Positions 6,686-7,252 of a DNA stretch of 7,252 nucleotides are shown here, in pieces (position 1 is the stretch's first letter; each line of letters begins with the position of its first letter). The DNA comes from an uncultured Ignavibacteriales bacterium (GTDB taxonomy: Bacteria > Bacteroidota > Ignavibacteria > Ignavibacteriales > Ignavibacteriaceae), in contig CAJXGP010000094.1 in the NCBI GenBank assembly GCA_913053915.1, positions 1-7,252 of the forward strand, written 5' to 3'. The position numbers were made by a program, and so were the translations under genes. The notes under the pieces are model-generated. The model was not told the DNA's origin. It was given only the letters and a program-made list of their open reading frames with translations, and ran no database searches.

Positions 6686-6723
6686 GTAATACAGAATCGG
6701 CTCTACTCAAACACGGCACATAA
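6682..6723 (+). pseudogene. start of a fourth operon gene, cut off after 13 codons
   Basis: An ATG overlaps the HD-gene TGA as ATGA, the typical junction of co-translated genes. The frame reads MSNTESALLKHGT and stops at a TAA that lies inside the attC-like site at 6718-6784. The simplest reading is that a further operon gene once began here and its remainder was replaced when the site and downstream DNA arrived. A chance start codon is the alternative. The original product cannot be identified from so few residues. Confidence 0.35.
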
Positions 6724-6784
6724 CATTGTGTATAAGCAATCCCGAAAAAACAATCGGGACTGCTCATACACTTGACCGTTAAAT
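6718..6784 (+). other. attC-like site at the right edge of the inositol operon
   Basis: GTTAAAT (6778-6784) fits the attC R' consensus GTTRRRY exactly, and ACATAAC (6718-6724) fits RYYYAAC with one mismatch. The arms GTGTATAAGCAATCCCGA (from 6728) and the complementary stretch ending at 6770 pair at 16 of 18 positions around an A-rich loop. Both mismatches are A opposite C. Short unpaired spacers separate this stem from the outer AAC/GTT. The orientation is the same as for the sites at 28-84 and 1137-1195. From memory, similar sequences starting CACATAACATTGTGTATAAGC and ending GACCGTTA are common in Bacteroidota sequences. It could also act as a terminator for the operon, though no T-tract follows. 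Confidence 0.55.
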
Positions 6785-6828
6785 CACAGAAATTATGGCT
6801 TATAAAATTAAAGTATATTTTAAGAACA

Positions 6829-6924
6829 GTATTTCAATCCATTATGGAACTGCACAACGGAACCATTGATATTCGTAGAGAAATAAACAAAGGTACGAGT
6901 ATTAAACTTATCTTCCCTGCTTAA
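6829..6924 (+). pseudogene. C-terminal remnant of a sensor histidine kinase
   Basis: The plus-strand frame from about 6829 to the TAA at 6922-6924 encodes VFQSIMELHNGTIDI, then about 16 more residues ending in GTSIKLIFPA. This is the end of a HATPase_c domain: the helix before the last strands (SIMELHNGTI) and the terminal GTxxxLxFP strand. Nothing upstream in this frame resembles the ATP-binding N or G1 boxes, and the attC-like site ends only 45 bases before. The gene has therefore lost all but its last ~31 codons. The break lies between 6785 and 6829. The ATG at 6844 is an internal Met, not a start. Confidence 0.65.
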
Positions 6925-7252
6925 AAAATCTGCATATCAACTTACGCCAGCAAATAATATTACTCCGGCAATAAAAAAAGTTGCATTTAGTCTAATTGTA
7001 ATTCGGTTTTCGGATTTTGATTTTTTAATAAACTCACTCTACTCTCTCTTAAAAGAGAGAAGAACATGGAAAAATCCGAAAACCAAATAAGAATTATATC
7101 ATAACTTCTCCACAAATTAAATTTCACTGCTGCCACCGACCACTCGGTTGCAACAAGGAATTGCCTGGTTAATAAAAGAGTCCAGCAAAAGCATTCAAAT
7201 CAATTCTTACAAAATTGTAATCTTGCTGTAATTCTTTCGTAATAATCTATCG
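6925..7252. other. region without an intact gene, right end of the window
   Basis: No complete gene is seen on either strand. Two start-less open stretches on the minus strand could be remnants. One runs from about 7040 down to a TGA at 6937-6939; its end, RLNATFFIAGVILFAGVS, looks like a membrane segment. The other runs from 7246 down to a TAA at 7169-7171 and contains QQDYNFVRIDLNAFAG. Neither is long enough to name. The main structure is the nested inverted repeat at 6999-7096. Confidence 0.4.
6999..7096. repeat. nested inverted repeat (14-bp outer stem, 8-bp inner stem)
   Basis: GGTTTTCGGATTTT (7005-7018) is perfectly complementary to AAAATCCGAAAACC (7071-7084). Outside it, TAATTC (6999-7004) pairs with GAATTA (7091-7096) across a six-base bulge on the right arm. 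Inside, TCTCTCTT (7043-7050) and AAGAGAGA (7053-7060) form a tight hairpin. No AAC/GTT boxes flank it, so it is not a good attC candidate. It could be a bidirectional terminator, a miniature-element remnant or part of a cruciform-forming repeat. Confidence 0.6.

Noticed and set aside
1..7252. CRISPR array, tRNA or rRNA genes
   Set aside because: No regularly spaced direct repeats, cloverleaf pattern or conserved rRNA segments were seen on either strand.

Overview
The window is AT-rich and looks like an accessory region of a bacterial chromosome, most likely Bacteroidota or a relative. The reasons are the IS91-type transposase paired with a tyrosine recombinase, the weak or absent Shine-Dalgarno motifs before most genes, and the style of the inverted-repeat sites. 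This assignment is inference from composition and gene families; there is no rRNA or other taxonomic marker.

Left part (1-1200): a Fic-domain AMP-transferase gene lies between two hairpin sites that resemble integron attC sites. One ends in GTTAGGT (about 28-84). The other begins with ACCTAAC across the fic stop codon and folds into a strong stem with unpaired bases on one arm only (1137-1195). This is the layout of an integron gene cassette. A 29-codon ORF fills the gap from the first site to fic and overlaps the fic start as ATGA.

Middle part (about 1200-3530): an IS91-like element on the minus strand carries a tyrosine recombinase followed, 2 bp later, by a Y2/HUH transposase. Both have complete catalytic residues. 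The element's outer ends could not be located. A further attC-like hairpin lies just upstream of the recombinase (3471-3521).

Right part (3629-6685): a three-gene operon on the plus strand. It encodes myo-inositol-1-phosphate synthase, a fused inositol-1-phosphate cytidylyltransferase/CDP-alcohol phosphotransferase, and an HD-domain protein resembling DUF4202. The first two enzymes would take glucose-6-phosphate to inositol-1-phosphate, then CDP-inositol, then an inositol phosphodiester. In a mesophile-like bacterium that product is probably an inositol lipid; in hyperthermophiles the same fusion makes di-myo-inositol phosphate. The HD protein has no obvious step in this route and is the least understood part of the operon.

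Right edge (6682-7252): the operon breaks off. A new reading frame starts by ATGA overlap with the HD gene and stops after 13 codons inside a third attC-like site (6718-6784). After that come the last ~31 codons of a histidine kinase and a stretch with a nested inverted repeat but no intact gene. The right edge therefore looks like a rearrangement junction.

No integron integrase, CRISPR array, tRNA or rRNA was seen.
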